64,000 bases of DNA from JBCDBD01 sp039184335 (GCA_039184335.1 JBCDBD010000005.1:62001-126000); one strand, 5' to 3'; numbered from the stretch's first letter, positions 16,133-25,254 are shown. Numbers and translations: made by a program. Notes: generated by a model from the letters alone, not told the origin.

Positions 16133-16660
16133 TTATTTGTTCAAAGCTTCGATAAGCTCTGCTTTTTTCATTGATGAAATTCCCTCAATACCCTTGGCCT
16201 TTGCCATTTCCTTCAACTGTGCCACTGTTTTCTTGCTTAAGTCTTCAGCAACTTTTGGAGCAGTAGCTTCCACTGGGGCCACCTCTTCTGCCTTCTTGGC
16301 AATAGGTTTTTCACCTTTTGTTTTGGATGATGTCGCTTTTTTAGCGCCTTTGGCCATAATATTCTCAACCATGATTTCGGTCAAATATTGTCGATGCCCA
16401 TTTTTTTTACGGTAACCTTTACGTCTTTTCTTTTTGAAGACAATTACCTTATCTCCCTTGAGGTGCTTTACCACTTTGGCTTCAACTGTTGCACCATCTA
16501 TGACCGGGGCGCCAATCGTCACGTTACCACCATCGTCTAAAAGAAGAACCTTGTCAAAAATGACTTTTTTACCTTCTTCTGTCTGTAAACGGTGTACGTA
16601 CACTTTTTGGTCTTTTGCAACTTTGAATTGCTGCCCTGCCATCTCTACAATTGCGTACAT
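16133..16660 (-). CDS. rplU: 50S ribosomal protein L21 with C-terminal extension
   Basis: A 175-residue L21. The ribosomal domain (about 1-100) is normal (M-Y-A-I-V-E-M-A-G-Q-Q-F-K-V and K-K-K-R-R-K-G-Y-R-K-K-N-G-H-R). After a Lys/Ala/Glu/Pro-rich linker the last 35 residues (L-S-K-K-T-V-A-Q-L-K-E-M-A-K, then M-K-K-A-E-L-I-E-A-L) match the Rho-N/SAP-like helix-extended-loop-helix, a nucleic-acid-binding fold. L21 is about 103 residues in E. coli. Such tails occur in other flavobacteria by recall; their function is unknown. Confidence 0.95.
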   Translation of the reverse strand: MYAIVEMAGQQFKVAKDQKVYVHRLQTEEGKKVIFDKVLLLDDGGNVTIGAPVIDGATVEAKVVKHLKGDKVIVFKKKRRKGYRKKNGHRQYLTEIMVENIMAKGAKKATSSKTKGEKPIAKKAEEVAPVEATAPKVAEDLSKKTVAQLKEMAKAKGIEGISSMKKAELIEALNK

Positions 16661-16698
16661 AATGCGTTGTTAGAATTAATTTATCATTTTAGCGGGTG

Positions 16699-16728
16699 CA
16701 AATATACTGCTAAATCCTTAATTCACAA
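16699..16728 (-). promoter_or_regulatory. Promoter of rplU-rpmA
   Basis: Read on the minus strand, TTG, 19 bp, TATATTTG: a full match to the Bacteroidota consensus (-33 TTG, 19-bp spacer, -7 TAnnTTTG). The -7 box lies about 40 bp before the rplU start. Confidence 0.85.
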
Positions 16729-16751
16729 GCGATTTTTCGGGTAAACGCAAC

Positions 16752-17198
16752 TTATTTTTTAGGTTTGTTCGAAGACTTGAACAACTGCATGAACGAAAGT
16801 GTCAATACCAAAGTAGTGGCAAAACCCATGACAGCGACCGTAAAAAAGACTATTCCTTGAAAGTTGGCATAATCTTTCGACCAAACTTGTGAAAGCTGCT
16901 CAAGAAAAGAAGGGTTCAATTCTGTGGCATATATAGCAAAAAAGATGGTAAACAAAAGGGTGGCCACAAAACCTGTAGTAATGCCCGCGGTAAAGCCCTT
17001 GCCATAATTAAAGCTTTTTCCCATCCTTAACTTTGTAATCTTTAGGGTTTCATAAATACCGAGCCCCGTAATGACACCATTAAAAAGACTAAAGAAAATA
17101 TTGGTATGTTTTCCAAAAAGGGACAAAATCAAAAAATATGAGACAAGTATACCACAGGTAACAATCCCAAAACGTATGGGAAGTGTCAAATTTTTCAT
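16752..17198 (-). CDS. DUF4199 family membrane protein
   Basis: A 148-residue inner-membrane protein with four hydrophobic segments (about 8-24, 30-47, 69-90 and 120-143) and the G-K-x-F-N-Y-G-K-G-F loop that I associate with DUF4199, a family widespread in Bacteroidota and of unknown role. I start it at ATG 17198; a GTG two codons earlier is possible. It stands alone between rplU and the divergent M16 peptidase. Confidence 0.75.
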   Translation of the reverse strand: MKNLTLPIRFGIVTCGILVSYFLILSLFGKHTNIFFSLFNGVITGLGIYETLKITKLRMGKSFNYGKGFTAGITTGFVATLLFTIFFAIYATELNPSFLEQLSQVWSKDYANFQGIVFFTVAVMGFATTLVLTLSFMQLFKSSNKPKK

Positions 17199-17378
17199 AA
17201 TCACTATTTTTTTGGTTGGACTTTTAAATTACGTAATGTTCTTCAATTTTCACATAAATTCTTGTTAAAGCCATTAAGTTTTCAGCCACAAAGCAGAAAA
17301 ATTTTAGCATATTCGTGTAACACAAATCAATTGACGACCTCTAATTCAACAAGACACTAACTTCTAAATATTTTGAAA

Positions 17379-18701
17379 ATGAAGAAGCACCTTTTTTTCG
17401 TGCCTCTCGTGCTCTTTTCGGTTGGCTTTCATTCTGCCCAAGAAGTGATTTTTGAAGAGTACGACCTAGATAACGGGCTCCATGTGATTTTGCATCAAGA
17501 CAATACAGCCCCTGTCGTGACAACTTCAGTGATGTACCATGTTGGCGCAAAAGACGAAGACCCAGAAAAAACGGGATTTGCCCATTTCTTTGAGCATCTA
17601 TTATTTGAGGGCACGAAAAATATTGAGCGTGGAGAGTGGTTTAAAATTGTCTCTTCCAACGGGGGAAACAATAATGCAAACACGACCCAAGACCGAACAT
17701 ATTATTACGAAGTATTTCCCTCAAACAATCTTGAACTGGGCCTTTGGCTTGAATCTGAGCGACTATTGCACCCCATTATCAATCAGATTGGGGTAGATAC
17801 CCAAAAAGAAGTTGTTCAAGAAGAGCGACGCTTGAGGTATGACAATGCGCCCTACGGCAGATGGCGTGAACAGATGTTCGTCAACCTTTTTAAAAAACAT
17901 CCGTACCGATGGCAGACAATAGGTTCAATGGAGCATTTGGCCAGTGCCACTTTAGAGGATTTTAAAAAATTCAATCAAGTCTATTACATACCGAACAATG
18001 CCGTGTTGGTGGTTGCAGGGGATATTGACCTCGCTGATACCAAAAAAATGATTTCAGATTATTTTGGCCCTATCCCGAAAGGAGCTGATATAAAAAGAAA
18101 TACTTACGTCGAAGACCCGATCCAAGAAACCATCAAGGCCAAATATAACGACCCCAATATTCAAGTACCGGCCATATTGATGGGATATAGAACCCCCGCC
18201 CAAACCGATAGGGAATCTTATGTTCTTGACCTGATATCCACTTACTTGAGTGATGGCAAAAGCTCAAAACTTTATAAGAAATTGGTAGATGAACAAAAAA
18301 TGGCGTTACAGGTGTTTGCCTTCAATGGATCACAAGAAGATTATGGTTCTTACATTGTCGGGGCGCTGCCCGTGGGTGAAAATTCATTGGATGCCCTTAA
18401 AGCGGAAATAGATGTTGAAATCGTAAAGATCCAATCAGAATTGATTTCAGAAAAAGACTTTCAAAAACTACAGAATATTGTGGAAAATGATTTTGTAAAT
18501 TCCAACAGCAGTATACAGGGCATTGCCAACTCACTGGCACGATATTATATGCTCTATGATGACACCAATCTGATCAATACAGAAATTGATATCTATCGCT
18601 CCATTACCCGAGATGAGATCAAAGCGGTGGCCAACAAATACCTAAATGCCAACCAACGGGTAGAACTACACTATTTACCAAAACAAAAAGAAGCAAATTA
18701 A
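17379..18701 (+). CDS. M16-family zinc metallopeptidase, catalytic subunit type
   Basis: A 440-residue exported peptidase. A signal peptide (about 1-20) precedes an M16 fold with the inverted zinc motif H69-F-F-E72-H73 and the third ligand in E-V-V-Q-E-E-R near 148. It lacks the second-half R/Y substrate pair, which the next gene has. Such pairs, one with the zinc site and one with the R/Y pair, work as heterodimers like the mitochondrial processing peptidase. ATG 17379 is preferred to the TTG two codons upstream. The partner gene begins 1 bp after its stop. Confidence 0.9.
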   Translation: MKKHLFFVPLVLFSVGFHSAQEVIFEEYDLDNGLHVILHQDNTAPVVTTSVMYHVGAKDEDPEKTGFAHFFEHLLFEGTKNIERGEWFKIVSSNGGNNNANTTQDRTYYYEVFPSNNLELGLWLESERLLHPIINQIGVDTQKEVVQEERRLRYDNAPYGRWREQMFVNLFKKHPYRWQTIGSMEHLASATLEDFKKFNQVYYIPNNAVLVVAGDIDLADTKKMISDYFGPIPKGADIKRNTYVEDPIQETIKAKYNDPNIQVPAILMGYRTPAQTDRESYVLDLISTYLSDGKSSKLYKKLVDEQKMALQVFAFNGSQEDYGSYIVGALPVGENSLDALKAEIDVEIVKIQSELISEKDFQKLQNIVENDFVNSNSSIQGIANSLARYYMLYDDTNLINTEIDIYRSITRDEIKAVANKYLNANQRVELHYLPKQKEAN

Positions 18702-18702
18702 G

Positions 18703-20781
18703 ATGAAGAAGATTACCCTTTTAGCAACCTTGCTACTGACCCTAACAACTTCTTTTTCACAGATAGACAGGAGCCAACAGCCAAAACCGGGACCTGCACC
18801 GGAAATAAATCTACAAGAACCCGCTAGCTTTAGTCTAAACAATGGCCTAAAGGTGATGATTGTAGAGAACCATAAACTACCCAGGGTCTCCATTCAACTG
18901 ACCATTGACAACCCCCCTATACTTGAAGGGCCAAAGGCAGGTGTTTCAAGCCTGACAGCAAGTTTATTGGGCAACGGATCGCAAACCATTGCAAAAGATG
19001 ATTTTAACGAAGAGGTTGATTTCTTGGGTGCCACCATTAGTTTCGGGTCCCAGAGCGCATTTGCGGCCTCGTTATCAAAATATTTTCCCCGCATTTTAGA
19101 ATTATTGGCAGATGCCGCTATCAATCCCAAGTTTACACAAGAAGAATTTGATAAAGAAAAGGGAAAGCTGATCACAGGCCTAAAAGCACAAGAGAAAGAT
19201 GTTTCTTCCATTGCTGACAGAGTTGAAAATGCCTTGGTGTTTGGCAAAAACCATCCGAAAGGGGAATTTGTCACAGAAGAAACCATCAATAGCGTAACAC
19301 TGGCCGATGTCGTACAGTTTTACCGTGATTATTTTGTTCCTGCGAATGCTTATTTGATCATTATTGGGGATGTTGACTTTGAAAAAGCCAAAGAATTGGT
19401 TACGACACGCTTTACGCCTTGGACCAAAGCTGCACCCCCATCTTTGAGCTATTCGAAACCCCAACAGGCACAGTATACCCAAATCAATTTTATTGACATG
19501 CCAAATGCAGTACAGTCTGAAATCTCAGTCCAAAACCTAGTGGATCTTAAAATGAAGGATGAGGACTACCTGCATGCACTGCTCGCCAACAGAATTTTAG
19601 GTGGTGGTGCCCAGGCCCGCTTATTTCTCAACCTACGCGAAGACAAGGGGTATACCTATGGCTCATATTCAGGTATTGGAAATGACAAATATGGCCCCTC
19701 AGTCTTTAAAGCTTCTGCAAGTGTGCGAAATGTGGTCACCGATAGTTCTGTCGTCGAAATATTAAGGGAAGTAGATAAAATCATCCATGGCCCCGTCACC
19801 GTAGAAGAGCTCAAAAATGCAAAGGCAAAGTATACGGGAAATTTTGTGATGGCACTGGAAAAACCTGAAACCATAGCACGCTATGCCCTCAATATTGAAA
19901 CCGAAAATCTTTCAGAAGATTTTTATAAAACATATTTAGAACGTATCAACAAGGTCACTATCGATGATGTACAATTGGCCGCACAAAAATATTTCTCTTC
20001 GAGCAACGCTAGGGTTATCGTTACGGGCAAAGGAAGTGAGGTTTTGGAAAATTTAGAAAAGGTAACCTTTAACGAGAAAAAGATACCCATACTTTACTAT
20101 GACAAACTCGCCAACAGAGCTGAGAAACCAAATTACGACAGGGATGTACCAGAAGGCATCACAGCCAATATCGTCTTGAAAAAATATATAGAGGCGATTG
20201 GTGGCGATGAAAAAGTGAACCGTATACAGTCGTTGAAATTGGTCTATGAAGCAGAAGCCATGGGAAGCAAAATAACCATTGAAGAAAAAAGGACCGCCGA
20301 TAAATTTGCGCAGACCACCTACATGAACGATGCTCCAATGATGGGTGTTGTAGCCAAAGGTGATGAACTGTTCATGAAGCAAGGTGCCAACAAAACGCCA
20401 TTACCTGCCGATATGGTTCAAGACATCAAAAACGTCATCGGCATCTTTCCAGAACAGGGCATTATCTTAAATGACAGTGGCACATTGGCTGGCATTGAAA
20501 AGGTGGATGGAAAAGAAGCTTATAGGGTCGATATCAATGGAAAAATAATGCAGGCTTCATTTTTTTATGATGTGGAATCTGGCTTAAAGCTTAAAGAAAC
20601 TTCAATCATCACCATGGGTGGACAAACCCAGAATCAAGAAACCATCTTCGGTGACTATCAAGAAGTAGATGGCATCCTTTTTCCATCGACAAAAAATGGA
20701 ACTTTTGGGCCAGAGCAGATTGAAAGCACCCTTATAGAAGCAGTGGTCAATAGCGGTATTAGCGACGCTGATTTCGAGTAG
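18703..20781 (+). CDS. M16-family peptidase, non-catalytic partner, with C-terminal extension
   Basis: A 692-residue exported protein (signal peptide about 1-20). The M16 part (about 35-470) has G-V-S-S-L-T-A-S-L-L where HxxEH should be, so no zinc site, but keeps the R312/Y319 pair in L-R-E-D-K-G-Y-T-Y. It therefore complements the protein encoded just upstream. The last 200 residues (about 490-692) form a separate beta-rich domain resembling the LolA/LolB-like lipid-binding fold seen in outer-membrane-associated proteins; this part is inference. Confidence 0.88.
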   Translation: MKKITLLATLLLTLTTSFSQIDRSQQPKPGPAPEINLQEPASFSLNNGLKVMIVENHKLPRVSIQLTIDNPPILEGPKAGVSSLTASLLGNGSQTIAKDDFNEEVDFLGATISFGSQSAFAASLSKYFPRILELLADAAINPKFTQEEFDKEKGKLITGLKAQEKDVSSIADRVENALVFGKNHPKGEFVTEETINSVTLADVVQFYRDYFVPANAYLIIIGDVDFEKAKELVTTRFTPWTKAAPPSLSYSKPQQAQYTQINFIDMPNAVQSEISVQNLVDLKMKDEDYLHALLANRILGGGAQARLFLNLREDKGYTYGSYSGIGNDKYGPSVFKASASVRNVVTDSSVVEILREVDKIIHGPVTVEELKNAKAKYTGNFVMALEKPETIARYALNIETENLSEDFYKTYLERINKVTIDDVQLAAQKYFSSSNARVIVTGKGSEVLENLEKVTFNEKKIPILYYDKLANRAEKPNYDRDVPEGITANIVLKKYIEAIGGDEKVNRIQSLKLVYEAEAMGSKITIEEKRTADKFAQTTYMNDAPMMGVVAKGDELFMKQGANKTPLPADMVQDIKNVIGIFPEQGIILNDSGTLAGIEKVDGKEAYRVDINGKIMQASFFYDVESGLKLKETSIITMGGQTQNQETIFGDYQEVDGILFPSTKNGTFGPEQIESTLIEAVVNSGISDADFE

Positions 20782-20794
20782 TTTAAAACAACCG

Positions 20795-21226
20795 ATGATG
20801 ACAAAGCACTTTTTGTACATTAGTATACTCTTCACTGTTTTCGTAGCATGTAAAGACCAAAAAAAGGCAGAAAATGAAGTTCCGCAAATGGAGCGTGTCA
20901 TGGCCATTCATGATGAGGTGATGCCCAAAATGGGGAAATTGGGTAAATTGGTCGCCAAACTAAAACCCAAAGCAGATACCACCGCAATTGGACAACAATA
21001 TCAAACCGCAATGACTGACTTACAAGCCGCAAGCCGATCGATGATGGATTGGATGCGGGACTTTGGAGAGCGCTTTGATTCAGATGAAATCTTGAACGGA
21101 AAGGAGTTGCCCCCCCAAAAGCAAGAATGGCTTGCTGAAGAGGAAGAAAAGGTAAAGAACCTAAAAGAGCAGATCAATTCAAGCATTCAAAGGGCCGAAG
21201 AGCTTTTACAAGCAGAAATCAATTGA
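20795..21226 (+). CDS. Small helical lipoprotein
   Basis: A 143-residue lipoprotein. The signal ends at V-F-V-A-C (Cys20 by the first ATG). The mature part is almost all helix, rich in Met, Lys and Glu, with M-A-I-H-D-E-V-M-P-K-M and a coiled-coil tail L-A-E-E-E-E-K-V-K-N-L-K. Similar flavobacterial proteins have been labelled 'viral A-type inclusion protein' by coiled-coil likeness; that name carries no function. It starts 13 bp after the M16 partner and may be co-transcribed. Confidence 0.75.
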   Translation: MMTKHFLYISILFTVFVACKDQKKAENEVPQMERVMAIHDEVMPKMGKLGKLVAKLKPKADTTAIGQQYQTAMTDLQAASRSMMDWMRDFGERFDSDEILNGKELPPQKQEWLAEEEEKVKNLKEQINSSIQRAEELLQAEIN

Positions 21227-21292
21227 TTTTCAATCGAATTCAAGTATAAAACGGGCTGATTGTCCTCTTAAACTAGAATGGAAGGAACCCAA

Positions 21293-21853
21293 CTAATCGT
21301 TCCATCTTAAGCTTTCCATAATTTTGCGAACATCCTTTTGCAAGTAAATTGCGGCGGGGTAAATGGAGTCATAATTAGGTTTTGCATAAAAATAAAGAGA
21401 GCCTGTCACAAAGTGTTCTGTACTGTCGGTCACATAAAATTGTGATTGCGAAGCAGCATCTCCCGTTACTTGGTAGAACATACCGTATACGTTGTCCTTT
21501 GGGTTTGCAAAAGGCTGCTCAAGAATATTATCTGCCTTCACAACATGCTCATAAGAAAGTTTCTGGGCATCTGCCAAAAGTGTATTTAGATTACCATTGA
21601 TTTTTTTATAGGTCAAATATATGGATCCCTTCATCATGGTATAGTTCAATTCTATGGAACAGTCTCCTTTGGTCGCAACCTGGGCCAATTCATTATGGGC
21701 AAAGGTATAAGCACAGGTGTCCTCTAATGCAACATACTGTGCTTGCCCATAATCCAAACGCAGCATTGCCTTGGGTTTGGGCAAAACATCGTCTTGACAA
21801 CCAAGTGCCAAAAGTGAGGCCACAAACACAAAAAAAATAAACCTACTCTTCAT
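21293..21853 (-). CDS. gldD: Gliding motility lipoprotein GldD
   Basis: A 186-residue lipoprotein. The signal ends in L-L-A-L-G-C (Cys19), followed by P-K-P-K-A-M-L-R-L-D-Y, the family's opening. The C-terminus has G-S-L-Y-F-Y-A-K-P-N-Y-D-S and I-Y-L-Q-K-D-V-R-K-I-M-E-S-L-R-W. GldD is needed for flavobacterial gliding and lies with GldE in many genomes. It overlaps gldE by 11 bp. Confidence 0.9.
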   Translation of the reverse strand: MKSRFIFFVFVASLLALGCQDDVLPKPKAMLRLDYGQAQYVALEDTCAYTFAHNELAQVATKGDCSIELNYTMMKGSIYLTYKKINGNLNTLLADAQKLSYEHVVKADNILEQPFANPKDNVYGMFYQVTGDAASQSQFYVTDSTEHFVTGSLYFYAKPNYDSIYPAAIYLQKDVRKIMESLRWND

Positions 21854-23171
21854 TGGGCAAGGTAATCTTAATTTGTTTTAAGCGCTTCTTATCCAGGCTT
21901 TCCACAACAAACTCATATGCATCAAAATAAACTTTCTCGCCCCGTTTTGGAAAACTACCAGCAATCTCAAGTACAAAGCCCGCTATGGTTTCCGATTCCC
22001 CTTTTTGTTCTTCAAAAATTGCCTCATCCGCTATCTTGACCACTCGATAAAAATCCTTCAGCGTTGTTTTACCATCAAACACATAGTTGTATTCATCCAA
22101 TTTGGAGAAAATTAGGTCCTCATCATCAAATTCATCACTGATATCGCCTACAATTTCTTCAATAATATCTTCTAAGGTCACAATTCCAGAAGTGCCGCCG
22201 TATTCATCGACGACTATGGCCAAGTGCTTTTTTTGCTCTTGGAACTCCAATAACAGATCATCCAATTTTTTGTTCTCTGGTACGAAATAGGGTTCACGTA
22301 TCAATTGCATCCAATTGTACGATCTTCTGTCAATATAGGGCAATAAATCCTTCACATAAAGTACGCCAAGTACGTTATCCATGTTTTCTGAAAAAACCGG
22401 TATTCGAGAGTAGCCATTTTTCTTGATTTCAGCAATTACCTCAACAAACTTCATTTCTTCGTTCAAGGCAAAAATATCAATACGTGGCCGCATCACCTGC
22501 TTGGTGTCGGTATTGCCAAAAGAAACTATTCCCTCCAATATTTTTTGCTCTTCTTTCGTCGTGTCTCCCTCAGAGGTCAATTCCAATGCCTGAGACAAAT
22601 GGTCTACGCTTAGATTCGATTTTTGACGGCCCAATTTTTCTTGTAAGAAAATTGTTGCCGACCGCATCGGAAGGCTCAATGGCGCAAACAAGCTATCAAG
22701 CACATTGATGGGAAAAGCCATAAAATAAGAAAACTGCATCCGATTTCGATTCGCGTAGATCTTGGGTAAGATCTCACCAAACATCAAAATTAAAAATGTG
22801 GCCAAAATGACTTCTACAATAAATCGTACCGTAACCACACCGAACAAGGTCTGTTCGATTTCTGCAAATAATGTATTGCCAATAGAACTAAATAAAAGCA
22901 CGATACCGATATTGATTGCGTTATTGGCTATCAATATTGTCGCCAACAGTTTTTTGGGGCGTTTTAAAAGGTTTCCAATAATTTTCCCTTTGGTCGTTCC
23001 CTCTTCGGTTATTTCATTTAAGTCGGTTTGTGATAAGCCAAAAAGTGCAACTTCTGCTCCCGAAATCAATGCAGAACAAAACAATAACGACAATAGAAGC
23101 AATACCTTCAAAGTAAAAACTCCATTATAGGCAACAAAAAATAAGAACAAACAATAGGGTTCAGGATCCAA
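21843..23171 (-). CDS. gldE: Gliding motility-associated protein GldE (CorC/HlyC-like)
   Basis: A 442-residue inner-membrane protein. Four hydrophobic segments in the first 190 residues form a DUF21 (CNNM) domain with S-A-L-I-S-G-A-E-V-A-L-F. A CBS pair follows (about 210-330, M-R-P-R-I-D-I-F and V-V-D-E-Y-G-G-T-S-G-I-V-T-L-E-D) and a CorC/HlyC C-terminal domain (about 350-440). The start is TTG in L-D-P-E-P. Gene order mutY, ssb, gldE, gldD is the usual flavobacterial one. Transport activity has not been shown for this family member by anything visible here. Confidence 0.92.
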   Translation of the reverse strand: MDPEPYCLFLFFVAYNGVFTLKVLLLLSLLFCSALISGAEVALFGLSQTDLNEITEEGTTKGKIIGNLLKRPKKLLATILIANNAINIGIVLLFSSIGNTLFAEIEQTLFGVVTVRFIVEVILATFLILMFGEILPKIYANRNRMQFSYFMAFPINVLDSLFAPLSLPMRSATIFLQEKLGRQKSNLSVDHLSQALELTSEGDTTKEEQKILEGIVSFGNTDTKQVMRPRIDIFALNEEMKFVEVIAEIKKNGYSRIPVFSENMDNVLGVLYVKDLLPYIDRRSYNWMQLIREPYFVPENKKLDDLLLEFQEQKKHLAIVVDEYGGTSGIVTLEDIIEEIVGDISDEFDDEDLIFSKLDEYNYVFDGKTTLKDFYRVVKIADEAIFEEQKGESETIAGFVLEIAGSFPKRGEKVYFDAYEFVVESLDKKRLKQIKITLPNEE

Positions 23172-23194
23172 TGGTCACAATTGATAATTCTTGA

Positions 23195-23644
23195 CTAGAA
23201 AGGTAAATCATCATCCTGTTCCTCTACAGGCGCTGTGTCGGTTGTTGCTTGGTTGATTTGACCGGCCAAGGGCTTAGAGGAAGCTTCTTGATTGGCCATA
23301 CTTTCCTTTTTGGTCGACAAAAATGTAAAGTCTTGTACATGTACCTCAGTGGTATAGCGCATATTGCCATCTTCACCCTGCCATTGCCGATTCTTCAATC
23401 GGCCTTCAAGATAAACCTTATCTCCTTTGGTCAAGTACTTTTCACAAACTTCGGCAGCTTTGTTTCGTACCACGATATTGTGCCATTCTGTATTGGTCAC
23501 TCTTTCGCCAGTTTGCCTATTGGTATACGTTTCATTGGTGGCCAATGGAAACCTTGCGATACAGTTTCCCCCCTCAAAATAATGTATCTTTACTTCATCG
23601 CCCAAATGCCCAATCAGCATCACTTTGTTTAACGTTCCACTCAT
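23195..23644 (-). CDS. ssb: Single-stranded DNA-binding protein
   Basis: A 149-residue SSB. The OB-fold (about 1-110) opens M-S-G-T-L-N-K-V-M-L-I-G-H-L-G and has the T-E-W-H-N-I-V motif. A flexible linker leads to the acidic tip D-D-D-L-P-F, which recruits DNA-processing partners. It lies between mutY and gldE on the same strand, 25 bp after mutY. Confidence 0.97.
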   Translation of the reverse strand: MSGTLNKVMLIGHLGDEVKIHYFEGGNCIARFPLATNETYTNRQTGERVTNTEWHNIVVRNKAAEVCEKYLTKGDKVYLEGRLKNRQWQGEDGNMRYTTEVHVQDFTFLSTKKESMANQEASSKPLAGQINQATTDTAPVEEQDDDLPF

Positions 23645-23669
23645 AAACTAAACTATAGCGTCAAAAGTA

Positions 23670-24707
23670 CTAAAATTTAAATGTTTTGATGAAATCAGCA
23701 ATTAAAACGGGTACAGCGTACTTAGTGACATCATTCCAGAAAATACCCCCATCAATCTCATCATCCATCTCTATGATCCAGAATTTAGTATATAAATGTT
23801 GATGGGATAGTTTGTGGACAATAGGTTTTTCATTGTATAGTGAGACCGACTGTATATTTTTAAACCCTTCTTTTTCAACCACTTCGTCGGAGGTCTTATG
23901 TAGATCTATTGGTGTTTTTGACTCTATTAAAGGGAATTGATATAAATTTTGCCAGATGCCCTTCCCTTTTCTTTGTTCTAATATTGTCTTTCCCTTTTTG
24001 TCGAATGATACCAAATAATTGAAATGACGGTTCTTTACCTTGGTCTTTCTTAATTTAACAGGAAGCTCGTGTATGCGATTCTGTTTCAGCGCAGTACAAC
24101 TGGTATTTAGTGGGCAATGGAGACAATATGGTTTCTTTGGGGCACATTGGATAGCTCCAAATTCCATGATTCCTTGATTGTAATCCCGAACATTCGTACT
24201 ATTCATCACTTGACGTGCCAATTGCTTAAAATATTTTATCCCAGAAGTACCATTTATTGGCAGATCAATACCAAAGTATCGAGATAACACCCGATACACA
24301 TTACCATCAACAACGGGTTCTGGAATGTTAAAACAAATAGAGGCGATGGCACTTGCCGTATAATCACCTATGCCCTTTAATTTTAATAGGTCGTTGTAGG
24401 TGTTCGGAAAAACACCGTCATGGTCATTGACAATCAATTTAGCGGTTTCATGCATGTTTCTTGCCCTGGAATAATAACCAAGCCCCTGCCAAAGTTTTAA
24501 GATTCTTTCTTCACTTGCATTTGCTAAATCTTGAATCGTGGGAAATTCTAAGATAAACTTCTCATAATAAGGGAGACCCTGTGCGACCCGGGTTTGTTGA
24601 AGCATTACTTCTGAAAGCCATATTCTATAAGGGTCTATTGATTCGCGCCATGGCAGTATTCGCTTGTTTTCTGCGTACCAATACAATATTTTTTCTGAAA
24701 AATCCAT
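23670..24707 (-). CDS. mutY: A/G-specific adenine glycosylase
   Basis: A 345-residue MutY that removes adenine mispaired with 8-oxoguanine. Catalytic E33 lies in L-S-E-V-M-L-Q-Q-T-R, the helix-hairpin-helix is L-K-G-I-G-D-Y-T-A-S-A-I (about 110-121), conserved D134 is in V-V-D-G-N-V, and the iron-sulfur cysteines are C188-x6-C195-x2-C198-x5-C204. The C-terminal NUDIX-like domain is present. The promoter region is shared with the divergent HU gene. Confidence 0.95.
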   Translation of the reverse strand: MDFSEKILYWYAENKRILPWRESIDPYRIWLSEVMLQQTRVAQGLPYYEKFILEFPTIQDLANASEERILKLWQGLGYYSRARNMHETAKLIVNDHDGVFPNTYNDLLKLKGIGDYTASAIASICFNIPEPVVDGNVYRVLSRYFGIDLPINGTSGIKYFKQLARQVMNSTNVRDYNQGIMEFGAIQCAPKKPYCLHCPLNTSCTALKQNRIHELPVKLRKTKVKNRHFNYLVSFDKKGKTILEQRKGKGIWQNLYQFPLIESKTPIDLHKTSDEVVEKEGFKNIQSVSLYNEKPIVHKLSHQHLYTKFWIIEMDDEIDGGIFWNDVTKYAVPVLIADFIKTFKF

Positions 24708-24788
24708 GTAAGAAAATACTAACCGTTTAATCTGACAGTTTATATACTTAAATTTTAAGGGTTTACCCGAAAGATTGATATAAATTTA

Positions 24789-24796
24789 TATATTTG
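24789..24796 (+). promoter_or_regulatory. Candidate -7 box for the HU gene
   Basis: TATATTTG matches TAnnTTTG, 33 bp before the HU start, in an AT-rich stretch. No TTG stands at the ideal spacing upstream. Confidence 0.55.
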
Positions 24797-24829
24797 CAAG
24801 CCTAAAAAAACAGAAAATTTATTTACGAA

Positions 24830-25120
24830 ATGACGAAAGCGGATATTGTATCTAGAATCTCAGAAAAACTAGGTATTGAAAAAGGAGATGTACAAGCAAC
24901 GGTTGAATCTTTTATGGAAGAGGTCAAGTCATCATTGGAAAATGGTGATAATGTCTATTTAAGAGGTTTTGGAAGCTTTATCATCAAGACAAGGGCCGAA
25001 AAAACGGGAAGAAATATTTCAAAAAATACGACCATCAAAATTCCAGCCCACAATATTCCTGCATTTAAGCCTGCCAAGGTATTTGTAGAAGGTGTGAAAA
25101 GTAACGTACAGGTCAAATAA
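24830..25120 (+). CDS. HU/IHF-family DNA-binding protein
   Basis: A 96-residue nucleoid protein: M-T-K-A-D-I-V opening, helical dimerisation region, then G-F-G-S-F and the basic arm with T-G-R-N-I-S-K and K-I-P-A-H-N-I-P-A-F-K-P. The I-P-A-x-N/H-x-P-x-F arm tip places it with HU/IHF. It is followed by the 29-residue basic protein and a terminator. Confidence 0.95.
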   Translation: MTKADIVSRISEKLGIEKGDVQATVESFMEEVKSSLENGDNVYLRGFGSFIIKTRAEKTGRNISKNTTIKIPAHNIPAFKPAKVFVEGVKSNVQVK

Positions 25121-25146
25121 GAATACTAACGCAAAAGCAGAGCAAT

Positions 25147-25236
25147 ATGCCGAGTGGTAAAAAAAGAAAAAGACATAAGGTAGCGACCCACAAGCGAAAA
25201 AAACGCAGGAGAGCCAACCGACACAAGAAAAAGTAG
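25147..25236 (+). CDS. Tiny basic protein resembling mS38 (AURKAIP1/COX24 domain)
   Basis: A 29-codon gene from ATG 25147 to TAG 25236. The product begins M-P-S-G-K-K-R-K-R-H-K and is more than half Lys/Arg/His, with K-R-K-K-R-R-R-A-N-R-H-K-K-K at the end. The pattern matches the short bacterial proteins with an AURKAIP1/COX24 domain, related to mitochondrial small-subunit protein mS38. A ribosomal role is likely by family. It lies 26 bp after the HU gene, shares its transcript, and its stop codon sits inside the terminator stem. Confidence 0.8.
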   Translation: MPSGKKRKRHKVATHKRKKRRRANRHKKK

Positions 25237-25254
25237 TTGTTACAACTACTTTTT
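25228..25254 (+). terminator. Terminator of the HU operon
   Basis: Stem aaaaagtagttg/caactactttt with a 3-nt loop and a following T-run. The stem contains the stop codon of the 29-residue gene. Confidence 0.88.
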
